Assembly: GCF_018613795.1 (NCBI RefSeq)
Contig: NZ_JAGGPN010000002.1
Location: forward strand, 1-52,323
DNA from: Arthrobacter sp. ISL-65
Lineage (GTDB): Bacteria; Actinomycetota; Actinomycetes; Actinomycetales; Micrococcaceae
Direction: 5' to 3'
DNA: 52,323 bases
The position numbers were made by a program, and so were the translations under genes. Under the pieces are notes generated by a model. It was given only the letters and a program-made list of their open reading frames with translations, was not told the DNA's origin and did not search any database. This document shows, piece after piece, positions 1 through 8,470 of this stretch (position 1 is its first letter; the number at the start of each line of letters is the position of its first letter).

Positions 1-1
1 A

Positions 2-193
2 ACCGCGCAGGCGGCCATCGCCTGGGTCGCCGCGCAGGACGGCGTCACGTCCGTCATTCCCGGTGCCCGTTCCGTCGAGCAGGCCCGGGCCAACGCGGCC
101 GCCGCGGCCACGGTGCTCAGCCCGGAGTTCGACGAAGGCGTGCGCTGGATCTACGACCACTACTTCCGCGAGGCAGTCCACCCCCGCTGGTGA
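2..193 (+). CDS. Aldo/keto reductase, C-terminal fragment (cut by window edge)
   Basis: The reading frame is open from the first bases and ends at a TGA after 63 residues. It reads AIAWVAAQDGVTSVIPGAR, the C-terminal alpha8/strand segment that contacts the NADP adenosine in aldo/keto reductases of the YajO/Tas-like type, followed by a tail typical of the family. Only the last fifth or so of the protein is visible, so substrate and catalytic residues cannot be judged. No terminator hairpin is obvious behind it; the following kilobase is degraded sequence. Confidence 0.75.
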   Translation, partial: TAQAAIAWVAAQDGVTSVIPGARSVEQARANAAAAATVLSPEFDEGVRWIYDHYFREAVHPRW

Positions 194-1203
194 ACGCAAG
201 CCAGGGCTCTGACAGCCCCCTGGGGTGTTGCGAGAGGGGCTCACCGCCCGGGCCGGGGACAACATTGTCACCCGGGAAAACGCCGTCGGCTGGGAGTGCC
301 GTTGTTTGAGCGGTGCCGGGCCGGTGACAGAGCCGTCGGGGTGGACGTCGCGGACGTCCCACACGTCGCTGTTTTCACGAAGTCTTTGCCGCGGTTCATA
401 ACGACGGGAACCTCACCGTCCGCGAACAGATCCACGCAGCCGGCGCCGCTGCCCGGCCCCTGCCGGACATTGTCCGCGGAGTACGGGACATCGACGCCCA
501 AGCTAACGGGCTGCGCATGGCCAACATCGCTCGGCGCGAACTTGGCGACGCTACCGCCGAACCATTTGTCAGCTCCCATGCCTGGAGCGCGGCGCCGTCG
601 CGACCCACCTGGGCAAAGCGAAGAACGTCGGGGACGTTGCGCGTGACCTTCCCAGATCGGGGCAGCCTGCGCAGCGGGCTCGCCGCCGTCGACCAGGTGA
701 ACAGCGCTTCGGAGCTGGTTGTCGGTGACCCGGCGTGGTCGGCCGTCACCCAGGTTCTTTTCCGGCTCTTCTGCGTCTGCTGATGGAATCGGTGACTTGA
801 TCTCGTGCCCGAGAGCGGTCACGATCGTGATCAGCGGCGACCCTTGGCGTGGTGGGGCTCTCCGTCTGGCCGTGCTGGAAGGGCGGAGTGCCTGGCGCAG
901 TTGATAGGTGGAGCCGCGGCCGCAGGGGTGGACTTCTCCACCCGGGACTCTCCCGAACCGGTGGTAAATGTGTAGAGACCGTGGTCAGTGACGTCATCAG
1001 TTGCGCCTGGGCCCCGAAGGCGTACAGGAGCGTCATGGCGGTCTCGGCGTCGACGCCGTCCCTGTTCCGGTGGGAGGTGGCGGTGCGGTCTGGGGCTGGA
1101 CGGCACGTCAGGCGCCTAGGTCAGCAAGTACACGGCGATGTCCATGAGTGCGCCAGCGCCCTCCTGGCGGTTCCAGCGTCTTCCCCGGTATGGGGGACTG
1201 CTT
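194..1203. other. Degraded intergenic region
   Basis: Apart from the resolvase relic at 660-850 I find no intact gene. On the plus strand about 386-600 reads as a coherent startless peptide (ending ...DIDAQANGLRMANIARREL) that I cannot assign. It has no ribosome site and is probably a gene remnant. Nothing convincing lies between 850 and 1203. Confidence 0.5.
660..850 (-). pseudogene. Serine resolvase relic (C-terminal part)
   Basis: On the minus strand this stretch reads GRPRRVTDNQLRSAVHLVDG followed by GEPAAQ, almost the same as GRPRRVTDSQIRSAVRLVEG plus GDPAAQ in the resolvase pseudogene at 51651-52229. That segment is the linker and helix-turn-helix start of Tn3/Hin-type serine recombinases. 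The preceding catalytic-domain end (a TIxxAL...HEIK-like segment) is recognisable but out of frame, and the catalytic N-terminus is missing. It is a decayed copy with several indels. Confidence 0.7.
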
Positions 1204-2091
1204 TTACGCGTGGGGAAGGGCTTTGCCGTCGACATCGAGGTAGTCGCGCCAAGATCGTTTCGGGGTCCATCCGAGCATGCGCTGGGCTTTGGCGCTGGAG
1301 ATTCCCGAGGCGTCCGGGCGTGCTGTGGAGCGGAGTTCGATCTTGTCGCCGTAGTAGGTCTTAAGGATTTCACCGAAGTTCCGTCCTCCGACGTTGTCCG
1401 GGGAGGCAATGTAGAAGACCTCGTGTCCGGGCAGCTCAGATTCTGTTGCCAGCACGATTGAGTCGGCGAGGTCGTAGGCGTCGACGTAGCTCCACAGGTT
1501 GGGGCTGAGGACTGAGGCGTCGCGAACCTGGGGGCCGAGATTCTGCTCGTAGTTGCTTTCGTTCTGAACCCAGCTTGGGCGTAGCGAGATGCAGCGGATG
1601 TCCGAGCGCCGGACTGCGGCGTCCATTAGTTGCTCGCTAAAGTGCTTCGAGAGTGCGTAGGGATCCTGTGGGCGGATGGGGTGTTCCTCGTCAACGGGAG
1701 CGTAGTCCGGCAGGAAGTCGCGTTCGGGGAAGAAGAAGCCGGGAACGGTCTCGCTTGAGATGTTAACGAAACGCTTAACGCCGAACCTGATCGAGGCCTC
1801 AAGGATGTTGAAGGTCGCCATGAGGTTTGTTTGGAACACGACCTGGGCGGGGTTCCCGGTGGGCTCCGGAATGGCGGCGGCGTGCACTACGGCGTCTGCA
1901 TGACGCACGACGGCGTATGCCTGGCCGGCATCTGTGAGGTCGGCCTGTTGGTAGCTGGCCGTTCCTTCTTCGGGACGGTCGAACCCGGGTCGCGTAAGAT
2001 CCACCGCGAGAACATTGTGGCCTGCATCCAGAAGCGCCTGGGTTGCAGCGCGGCCAACTTTACCGTGGGCTCCGGTGATTACTACTTTCAC
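1204..2091 (-). CDS. NAD(P)-dependent epimerase/dehydratase-type oxidoreductase (extended SDR)
   Basis: A 295-residue extended short-chain dehydrogenase. The N-terminus VKVVITGAHGKVGRAATQAL carries the Rossmann TGxxGxxG motif, the conserved D of the second strand follows (AVDLTRPG), and the YxxxK pair is in DPYALSKHFSEQ. I chose the GTG at 2091 because AAGGAG lies 8 nt upstream; an ATG at 2112 and a TTG at 2127 are in frame but poorly placed. The family includes UDP-sugar epimerases and uronate dehydrogenases; this member cannot be assigned a substrate. A palindrome at 2217-2236 and the MmyB-type regulator gene at 2456-3370 on the same strand suggest local regulation. Confidence 0.85.
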   Translation of the reverse strand: MKVVITGAHGKVGRAATQALLDAGHNVLAVDLTRPGFDRPEEGTASYQQADLTDAGQAYAVVRHADAVVHAAAIPEPTGNPAQVVFQTNLMATFNILEASIRFGVKRFVNISSETVPGFFFPERDFLPDYAPVDEEHPIRPQDPYALSKHFSEQLMDAAVRRSDIRCISLRPSWVQNESNYEQNLGPQVRDASVLSPNLWSYVDAYDLADSIVLATESELPGHEVFYIASPDNVGGRNFGEILKTYYGDKIELRSTARPDASGISSAKAQRMLGWTPKRSWRDYLDVDGKALPHA

Positions 2092-2216
2092 GATTGTTGC
2101 TCCTTGTTCCATATGCGCGCGCCCCAATGGCGCGCTGTTTGTTGATGCCGGTCAGTTCGGCTTTCTGTGCCACATGTTCGGAGCGACAGCTCCAAGATGA
2201 TTACTCTGCTGGCTGC

Positions 2217-2236
2217 TTGCTGCCAGTAGGCAGCAA
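2217..2236. promoter_or_regulatory. Candidate operator (8-bp inverted repeat) upstream of the SDR gene
   Basis: TTGCTGCC-AGTA-GGCAGCAA is a perfect 8-bp inverted repeat 126 bp upstream of the chosen SDR start at 2091. It could be a regulator site or a hairpin in the leader. No T-run follows on either side, which argues against a terminator for the gene at 2456-3370. Confidence 0.4.
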
Positions 2237-2455
2237 ATGCCCAGGAGGATAAGCGCGTTCTGGATCGGGAGGCGGATCCTCGCCGCCTTGGAGAAAAGCG
2301 CTGTGGCCAAGAGCTCCCAGTTGCCAGCCCGTTCTGCCGGCGCAGGTTTTGCTCCGGCCGCCTGCACGAAGGACGGGTTTTCCGGTTATCAGGGGGTGCC
2401 GGCATCAGAATCGCGCTGAGGGGCTGGACGCTACCGGATGGCTGGTGGTCCGAGG

Positions 2456-3370
2456 TCAGGTGGCGTTGGCGGCCCCGGAGGCGTCTTCGCTTTCCGGTGA
2501 TCGCGACGTGTCCGTGACCGCGGTTTCTTCTGCTCCCAAGCTGCCGAGCATTGTGAGCGAGTCGGCAGATGGCGAACCCGGTTTCGCTGAATACACGCGA
2601 AGCACCTGATCAGGGTCGTCACGCGGTGTGAGGTCTTCAGAGTTCAGTTCCAGGTCTCCGACGACCGGGTGGCGGAGCCGGATACTTCCCGCGGACCCCG
2701 TAGCCACCCGGTGCCCGGCCCACCACTGCCGGAATTGCTCGCTGCATACCGCGAGTTCGCCGACGAGTTGGTTGGCTTGGGCGTCGTTCGGATGCCGACC
2801 AATATCCACGCGCAGTGAGCCAGCGGCTTCGGACGCTATGGACGGCCAGTCCTGGAAGAGGTCGCGTGCGAGCGGATCGAGGAAGATCCACCGCGTCAGG
2901 TTCCTCTCCGCAGCCGGCATGGCAGGGAAGTCGGCGAGCAAGAGAAAAGCCAGCCGGTTTCCGGCCAGCACATCGCTGCGGCGGCCCAGTACCAGAGCGG
3001 GCACGTTACCAACGGCACCCAGGAGCTGGCGCAGCTCGGGCCGCACTGTCTGCCCCGGAATCGGCGGACGCCGGGTGTTCGCGCAGTTCTCTATGAGGTC
3101 GATCATGTGCGCCAGTTCGCCGGGGTCCAGGCGCAGGGCCCGGGCCACCGACTCCAGCACGGCACGGGAGGGATGGATGTTGCGGCCTTGTTCCAGCCGC
3201 GTGTAGTAGTCCGTACTGACGTCAGCCAGCCGTGCAACCTCCTCGCGCCGAAGCCCGTGGACCCGACGGCCGGCGGAACTCGAGGCGAGCCCTGCGTTCT
3301 CCGGCCTCAGACGTGACCTCATGGCCTTCAGGAATTTTCCAAACTCGGCGCTCTGACCCATGTGATCCAT
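2456..3370 (-). CDS. XRE-family transcriptional regulator with MmyB-like ligand-binding domain
   Basis: 304 residues. The N-terminal helix-turn-helix is at about residues 37-66 (GLRREEVARLADVSTDYYTR and LEQGRN), the signature of the actinobacterial MmyB-like regulators. The rest (about 110-270) matches their PAS-like ligand-binding domain, including RWIFLDP..RDLFQDW and the WWAGHRV segment. Family members usually control a neighbouring oxidoreductase gene and are thought to bind fatty-acid-like ligands; here the downstream SDR gene at 1204-2091 is the natural candidate target. A perfect palindrome at 3408-3424, 37 bp upstream of the start, is a likely autoregulatory site. The start is uncertain between ATG at 3370 and 3361; neither has a strong Shine-Dalgarno sequence. 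Confidence 0.88.
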   Translation of the reverse strand: MDHMGQSAEFGKFLKAMRSRLRPENAGLASSSAGRRVHGLRREEVARLADVSTDYYTRLEQGRNIHPSRAVLESVARALRLDPGELAHMIDLIENCANTRRPPIPGQTVRPELRQLLGAVGNVPALVLGRRSDVLAGNRLAFLLLADFPAMPAAERNLTRWIFLDPLARDLFQDWPSIASEAAGSLRVDIGRHPNDAQANQLVGELAVCSEQFRQWWAGHRVATGSAGSIRLRHPVVGDLELNSEDLTPRDDPDQVLRVYSAKPGSPSADSLTMLGSLGAEETAVTDTSRSPESEDASGAANAT

Positions 3371-3407
3371 TCTGCCGTGCCCGGCCCCTGGCTTTCCACG
3401 CCGAAGG

Positions 3408-3424
3408 TAGGACTCCCAGTCCTA
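3408..3424. promoter_or_regulatory. Candidate operator of the MmyB-type regulator
   Basis: TAGGACT-CCC-AGTCCTA is a perfect 7-bp inverted repeat with a 3-bp spacer, just upstream of the regulator gene at 2456-3370. Symmetry and position fit binding by a dimeric XRE regulator; assignment to this regulator is inference. Confidence 0.5.
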
Positions 3425-4008
3425 GGAATCGCAGGGTGAGGAAAACCTGCTGATATCAATTCCTCACGTGCGTAGGATCGTGTTCGTGCCGCTCGGTAGG
3501 AACTTTCGCTACCCGTACGCTTGCGGGCTTGAAGGAAACCAAGCCAACCACGCAAACTCCTCGATTCGATCTGGAAAGCGTCCACTATGACCGGTGCTTG
3601 GGACGTGTTGACAGTTATTGGCTACTGGTTCGAAGGACCTTGAACGACAAGAAGATGATTATGGATAATTCGCTAGGGATGGCTTTCATGGTCATCCATT
3701 CCATGAAGCACGACTACGGCATTGCGTTGCCGAATACACGTTTTGCGGGGGTGCGTCGTACGCGTCTTGTACCGAGACGGCGGGATCGTCTGCGGGGCTG
3801 GCTGGCGAGCGTTTTACACCGCGCGGCCTGGGCCATTGAGCCAGCCCCGCCGACCGAGGCTGCCACCCGACCGTGAGGTCCCCGCCGCCGTCGCCGGCGG
3901 CGTCGGATTTCATGGACGGTTCGGCCGTAGAACTGTCTTTGGCTTAGCCGCAGCCAAGCCGTTTCGTGCCGAATTTGCCCTGCGCTCCGACTGCACCAAA
4001 CCAACCAG

Positions 4009-4026
4009 CCCAACCCAACCCAACCC
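4009..4026. repeat. CCCAA tandem repeat; G-quadruplex motif on the minus strand
   Basis: Four CCC runs separated by AA give GGGTTGGGTTGGGTTGGG on the minus (template) strand, a textbook four-tract G-quadruplex sequence with 2-nt loops. It ends 13 bp before the ATG of the aldo/keto reductase gene, in its presumed 5' untranslated region. Confidence 0.8.
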
Positions 4027-4039
4027 AACGGAAGAATAG

Positions 4040-4888
4040 ATGATGGCCCAGACACAAGAAACCGCTGTTCCCACCGTGACCCTGAACAATGGCGTCCAAA
4101 TCCCGCAACTCGGATTCGGCGTGTTCCAGGTCCCGCCGGAAGAAACCCAGCGCATTGTCGAGGATGCCCTCGAGGCTGGCTACCGCCACATTGATACGGC
4201 CGCCGCGTACCGGAACGAGGCCGGCGTCGGAGCCGCAATTGCCGCGTCGGGGATCCCGAGGGAGGAAATCTTCATCACCACCAAGCTGCGCAACGGCGAG
4301 CAGGGCAAAGCAAACGAAGCGTTCCATAACAGCCGCCACGCCCTAGGAGTCGACTACGTGGACCTTTACCTGATCCACTGGCCCGTGCCGTCCCAGGGAC
4401 TCTTCACTGAGGCATGGAAGCAAATGGAAAAGCTTTACGCCAACAGCCAGATCCGCGCCATCGGCGTCTCCAACTTCCTGACGGACCACCTGGACACGCT
4501 CCTCGCGGTGTCGGACGTTGTGCCGGCCGTCAACCAGATCGAAATCCACCCCACATTCCAGCAGCAGGAACTGTCCGCGAAGAGCCGCTCCCTGGGCATC
4601 GCCGTGGAAGCGTACAGTCCCCTGGGCCAGGGCGCGGACCTCAACGCAGCCACACTGAAGTCGATGGCCGGTAGGTATGGGGCCAGCCCGGCGCAGATAG
4701 TGCTGGGATGGCACCTCGCACAAGGCACAATCGTCATCCCGAAGTCGGCAGATTCGACCCGCATGCGGGAAAACCTGGGAGCCGTGAGTCTCACGCTCAC
4801 CCCGGCCGAGGTGGTCGAAATAACGGCTCTGGAATCAGGCGCCCGTGCCGGTGCGGATCCAGCCGTGGCTTCATTCAGCCAAATGTAG
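4040..4888 (+). CDS. Aldo/keto reductase (2,5-diketo-D-gluconate reductase type)
   Basis: 282 residues, full length for the family, which reduces carbonyls with NADPH in a (beta/alpha)8 barrel. The catalytic tetrad is complete: Asp52 and Tyr57 (HIDTAAAYRNE), Lys82 (ITTKLR) and His113 (LIHWP). The C-terminal IPKSADSTRMRENL segment binds the cofactor phosphate. Two ATG codons stand in tandem (4040, 4043) behind GGAAGAA. The physiological substrate is unknown. The gene stands alone between two regions without genes, with a G-quadruplex-forming repeat in its leader. Confidence 0.92.
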   Translation: MMAQTQETAVPTVTLNNGVQIPQLGFGVFQVPPEETQRIVEDALEAGYRHIDTAAAYRNEAGVGAAIAASGIPREEIFITTKLRNGEQGKANEAFHNSRHALGVDYVDLYLIHWPVPSQGLFTEAWKQMEKLYANSQIRAIGVSNFLTDHLDTLLAVSDVVPAVNQIEIHPTFQQQELSAKSRSLGIAVEAYSPLGQGADLNAATLKSMAGRYGASPAQIVLGWHLAQGTIVIPKSADSTRMRENLGAVSLTLTPAEVVEITALESGARAGADPAVASFSQM

Positions 4889-5363
4889 GCGGTTGCAGCT
4901 AAACGGGGGGCCGGAAACATCATCGCGCACCTGCAACATCCTCCACCGTCAAGTGGACTTATGCGACCTGGCGTGCTTGTCTTATCCGTCGCACCGGTGA
5001 TAGCTGTTGTTCCGGATCCACTGATATTTGAATGTTGTTCCCGGGCCACTGGGAACTCGTGCCACGAGGCGTAGTGACCAGGCGTGGGCCGTTGAGTTTG
5101 ATCGTTGACGAGCGAACGGGGCTGCAGGGTCTGGATTCACAGCCCGATGCAAAATGGGCCCATCACCGCCTCCGGGCGTTACGTGGCACCTGAAGGCAGC
5201 GGAGTGTGTGGTGAACAAACAACGAGAACTTTCCTGATCCGGAATACCGGAGAGCTTCGGCGGTTCTGATGGGACGGGCAGCTGGCTACTCAAACATCTT
5301 CAGGTACCGGACTATATGCCGGCCCGGGCGGGTCAGTCCCGGTGAGCCCGGGTGACGAAGTGC
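4889..5363. other. Gene-free interval
   Basis: Nothing convincing on either strand. A weak inverted repeat (GTTGCAG / CTGCAAC) follows the aldo/keto reductase stop at about 4891-4934 but has a long loop and no T-run. Confidence 0.45.
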
Positions 5364-6920
5364 TCAACCCGGCGGTGAGGATACCTTTCCGCCCGGTGGG
5401 GTACGGAGCAGGGCGCGCAACGTCTGGATGGTGTCGGCCTCCGCGGCCGTCTTGTCGTCACGGTAGCGCTTGACGCGTGCGAATCGAAGGGCGATTCCAC
5501 CCGGATAGCGGGGAGACCGCTGGACGCCGTCGATGGCGATCTCGACCACGGTGACCGGCTCGGTCCAGACCGTACCCGCCGTACGCCTCACCTCCAACTC
5601 CTGGAACCTTTCGGTCTGCCATCGCAGCAGTGCGTCGGTGAGGCCCTTGAAAGTCTTGCCCACCATCACGTAACCGCCGGGTTCGCCGAACTCGCCGATA
5701 GGGTCCAGGGCTCCGAGGTGCAGGTTCGACAGCAGCCCGCTGCGCCGTCCTGACCCCCATTCGCAGGCGAGCACCACCAGGTCGTAGGTGAGGACCGGCT
5801 TCACCTTGATCCAGTTCGATCCACGCCGCCCGGCGGCGTAGGCCGAGCCCACTGCCTTCACCATCACACCCTCGTGGCCGGCGGCCAGCGCATCGCGCGA
5901 CACTCTCTCGGCAACAGCCGCATCCGCAGTGATTTTCCCCGGGATGCGGTGACCGGGGGCGATGCGCTCGAGCACGCCGATGCGTGTGGACAGCGGCTCG
6001 TCGAGCAGGTCGCGCCCGTCGATGTGCAGCACGTCGAAAAACCACGGATGCAGCAGCGTGGTGCGCGCCGCGTTCGCCCCGAACCGGGACATGGTCTCCT
6101 GGAACGGCCGGGGGCCGCCGTCCTCGTCGAGGGCTAGGGTCTCGCCGTCGAGGATCACATCGCGCACGGGCAGTCCGCGCACCATCTCCACCACCTCAGG
6201 CAGCCGGTGGGTCACCTCGGCCAGGGTGCGGGTGTAGATGCGCACGTCGTCGCCGGCACGGTGCACCTGGATGCGTGCGCCGTCGAGCTTGTATTCCACT
6301 GATGCTTCTCCCGTCGTCGCCAGCGCCTCGCCGGCACTGGCCGCGGTTGCGGCGAGCATGGGCTGCACGGGACGCCCGACGACGAGGCCGACCGCGTCAA
6401 GCTGGGCCGCGGTGCCTGTGATCGCCAGCAGGGCGGTCCCGCCGAGATCGCCGGAGAGCATCGCTGCGCGGCGTACGGCCTCGATCGGCCGGCCGGCGGC
6501 GCGGGCTACCGCATCCGTCAGTACGCCTTCGAGTGCACCGGTACGAAGTTCTCCGAGCAGCACGCCGGCGATGAATGCCTGCTCTCGCTCGGTGGCTTCC
6601 GCCATCAGAGTCCGAAGGGTGGCGGCGCGTTCCACGGTCGCGCCAGCGCCTGCGGCTGCCAGCAGCCGGTCCAACGCAGCGTCGAGGTGGGCGATAGTGA
6701 GATTCGGCTCAGGAGCGGGCTCGCCCCTGGCCGCCCTCATGCCGCTCCAGCCGATCCCGACTCGGCCCTGGCGAGGCTTGGCGGTGAGCAAGCCGACCGC
6801 CGTTGGGATGTCTGCGGGGTCGAGCCGGAGCAGCAGACCTGCCAGTTCGTTGACCTTGGCGAGCCGGGAGCGGGTGCCCGCGACGGCTTCCGAGGTACTC
6901 ACGAGCTCGTAGAGCAGCAT
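5364..6920 (-). CDS. ATP-dependent DNA ligase
   Basis: 518 residues. The order is a DNA-binding domain (1-190), adenylation domain (about 190-395) and OB-fold domain (to about 500). Motif I is EYKLDGARIQ with Lys211 as the adenylated residue (KxDGxR 211-216), followed by VILDGETLAL (motif III), EGVMVK (motif IV) and NWIKVKP (motif V). This is the LigB-like class found as an accessory ligase in many actinobacteria alongside the essential NAD-dependent LigA, so a DNA-repair role is likely. It starts with ATG at 6920 and is a single-gene unit, divergent from the reductase gene at 6984. Confidence 0.93.
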   Translation of the reverse strand: MLLYELVSTSEAVAGTRSRLAKVNELAGLLLRLDPADIPTAVGLLTAKPRQGRVGIGWSGMRAARGEPAPEPNLTIAHLDAALDRLLAAAGAGATVERAATLRTLMAEATEREQAFIAGVLLGELRTGALEGVLTDAVARAAGRPIEAVRRAAMLSGDLGGTALLAITGTAAQLDAVGLVVGRPVQPMLAATAASAGEALATTGEASVEYKLDGARIQVHRAGDDVRIYTRTLAEVTHRLPEVVEMVRGLPVRDVILDGETLALDEDGGPRPFQETMSRFGANAARTTLLHPWFFDVLHIDGRDLLDEPLSTRIGVLERIAPGHRIPGKITADAAVAERVSRDALAAGHEGVMVKAVGSAYAAGRRGSNWIKVKPVLTYDLVVLACEWGSGRRSGLLSNLHLGALDPIGEFGEPGGYVMVGKTFKGLTDALLRWQTERFQELEVRRTAGTVWTEPVTVVEIAIDGVQRSPRYPGGIALRFARVKRYRDDKTAAEADTIQTLRALLRTPPGGKVSSPPG

Positions 6921-6983
6921 GGCACCAGTCTGTCACGGCCGCTGGCTATGGACAGCGATTAGACCCTGTTCCAGAATGGGCGC

Positions 6984-7586
6984 GTGGGAATCATCGTCGC
7001 CAACCTGTTTGTCACCCTCGACGGCGTCTATCAGGCGCCGGGCGGCAGCGAAGAAGATACCGCGGGCGGATTCGCCTTCGGTGGCTGGCAGGCGCCGGTG
7101 TCCGATGACGAGGCCGGCGCTGCCATCGGCGAGGAGATTGGCCGCATCGACGCCCTGCTCCTCGGTCGGAAGACCTACGACATTTTCGCTGCCTACTGGC
7201 CGCACCAGTCCGACGAGATCGGCGGCACGCTCAACCGGGTGCCCAAGTTCGTCGTCTCCAATTCACTGGTTGCTCCGGCGTGGGCGGGCACCAAGGTGCT
7301 ACAAAATGCAGCGGCAGCGGGCCGGCTCCGTGAAGAGTTCGACGAGGTGCACATGTTCGGCAGCGGCGTCCTCATCCGGTCGCTACTGGCGGCGGACGTG
7401 CTCGACCGCCTCCACCTCTGGCTCTATCCGATCACCCTCGGGCAGGGCAAGCGCATCTTCGACGCCGGGACCGTCCCCGCCTCCTTCCGCCTCGCCGAGC
7501 CGGCGCGCACCTTCCCGAAGGGGGCAGTGTCGCTGGTATACGACCGAGCGGGCAGCGTGGCGACGCAGAATATGCCGGGCGCCTGA
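6984..7586 (+). CDS. RibD C-terminal/dihydrofolate-reductase-fold protein
   Basis: 200 residues starting at GTG. The pattern ANLFVTLDGVYQAPGG, LLLGRKTYDIFAAYWP, KFVVSNSL and MFGSGVLIRSLL...DRLHLWLYP is that of the stand-alone RibD-C family, NADPH-dependent reductases of unknown substrate that are very common in actinobacteria. Its TGA overlaps the ATG of a second, decayed member of the same family, so the two once formed a tandem pair. Confidence 0.88.
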   Translation: MGIIVANLFVTLDGVYQAPGGSEEDTAGGFAFGGWQAPVSDDEAGAAIGEEIGRIDALLLGRKTYDIFAAYWPHQSDEIGGTLNRVPKFVVSNSLVAPAWAGTKVLQNAAAAGRLREEFDEVHMFGSGVLIRSLLAADVLDRLHLWLYPITLGQGKRIFDAGTVPASFRLAEPARTFPKGAVSLVYDRAGSVATQNMPGA

Positions 7587-7882
7587 TGGGCAAGGTTATC
7601 GCGTCCGTCACCACGCCGGTTGACGGTTCATTACGGGCCCTGACGACAGGCCCGGGTGCGGCCTGGGCAAGGGCGGAGAGCGCGCCTGCGCTACTGGGTG
7701 ATGGGCGGCCCGTGGACCTACGACGGCGGGCACAAGTTCAGGATGAACGGCCCCGATAAGGATTTCTACAACGAGCCTGTGGCCGGCATCGTCGGCCGCA
7801 GGATGTAGGCGCCGCAGTGGCTTGGGGAGGGACCAATCCGTTCGCTGGCCCGTTTTTCGTGCTCGGCAGTGCAAGACCCTGA
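7586..7882 (+). pseudogene. Second RibD-C/dihydrofolate-reductase-like gene, decayed
   Basis: The start overlaps the preceding stop (TGATG). It opens as MGKVIASVTTPVDG, then continues in another frame as RYWVMGGPWTYDGGHKFRM and NGPDKDFYNEPVAG..GRRM up to a TAG at 7806, then in a third frame as AVAWGGTNPFAGPFFVLG to 7882. These pieces lie in the right order for a RibD-C family protein of about 200 residues, but the C-terminal half is missing and at least two frameshifts separate the pieces. Confidence 0.7.
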
Positions 7883-8470
7883 TTGCCATCGAGGCCTGGA
7901 GTCCCGTTCACTGCGACGCGATTCCGTGGTCTCAGCTGCCTCGATAGGCAGCGACAGTTCCCATGAACTTTAGCTACGCCTCGGCGACACCTTCTGGGGA
8001 GTGTAGATCGGGCCATGTTTTCCGCCGGTCCGTCTGAAGCTCCTGAGACACAAAGGCCGGTCGAAGTACGGCCTTGCCTCTGGCACAACAACAGCTGGCC
8101 TCCGCTTTTGCGGCTTGCCCTTCCGCGGCTCATTCCGTCGTTCCGGCTTCAACGGCTTGACCGTGAGTAAACGTGGCTTGGTCCCACGCGTTCGCCAAGA
8201 TGGTTGAACAGCGCTACGCCCAAGGACGCCGCCAAAACCGTTGGCTGGTCCAAGACCACCGCTACGTGAAGACGAACGCGGCCCCATAGGAAGCTGTTCG
8301 ACCGAAGCGGGCCCGGGCCGGTCACGCCACGCCGAGAAAACAACCCCGCCGGACCGTCCATAGTCCAGGGCCGCAGCCCGGACCGATCGCACGGCGATGT
8401 CTTGCTGTTAGTTCCCGCGTGCGGGAACCTTGGTGAGTCAAATCAGATCACGTTCTACCGGGAGACCACC
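7883..8470. other. Gene-free interval upstream of the pseudouridine glycosidase gene
   Basis: I see no gene. Open frames on both strands here are arginine-, serine- and proline-rich and look like noncoding frames of high-GC DNA. The interval ends with a perfect palindrome at 8411-8428. Confidence 0.45.
8411..8428. promoter_or_regulatory. Candidate operator upstream of psuG
   Basis: GTTCCCGC-GT-GCGGGAAC is a perfect 8-bp inverted repeat with a 2-bp centre, 43 bp before the chosen start of psuG. The form suits a dimeric repressor of LacI or TetR type; no such gene is adjacent. Confidence 0.5.

Larger units (their letters stand above)
3371..4039. other. Intergenic region with hairpin and CCCAA repeats
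   Basis: No convincing gene. It holds the palindrome at 3408-3424, a GC-rich hairpin at 3883-3902 (CGCCGCC...GGCGGCG, 6-nt loop) and a CCCAA repeat tract at 4009-4026. A 115-codon open frame at 3529-3876 has an arginine-rich, low-complexity second half and no family resemblance, so I do not call it. Confidence 0.5.

Noticed and set aside
989..996. TGACGTCA palindrome
   Set aside because: It resembles the island operator but lacks the 2-bp spacer and lies in degraded sequence far from the island.
3529..3876. 115-codon open frame
   Set aside because: No family resemblance, arginine-rich second half and no ribosome site; likely chance frame in high-GC DNA.
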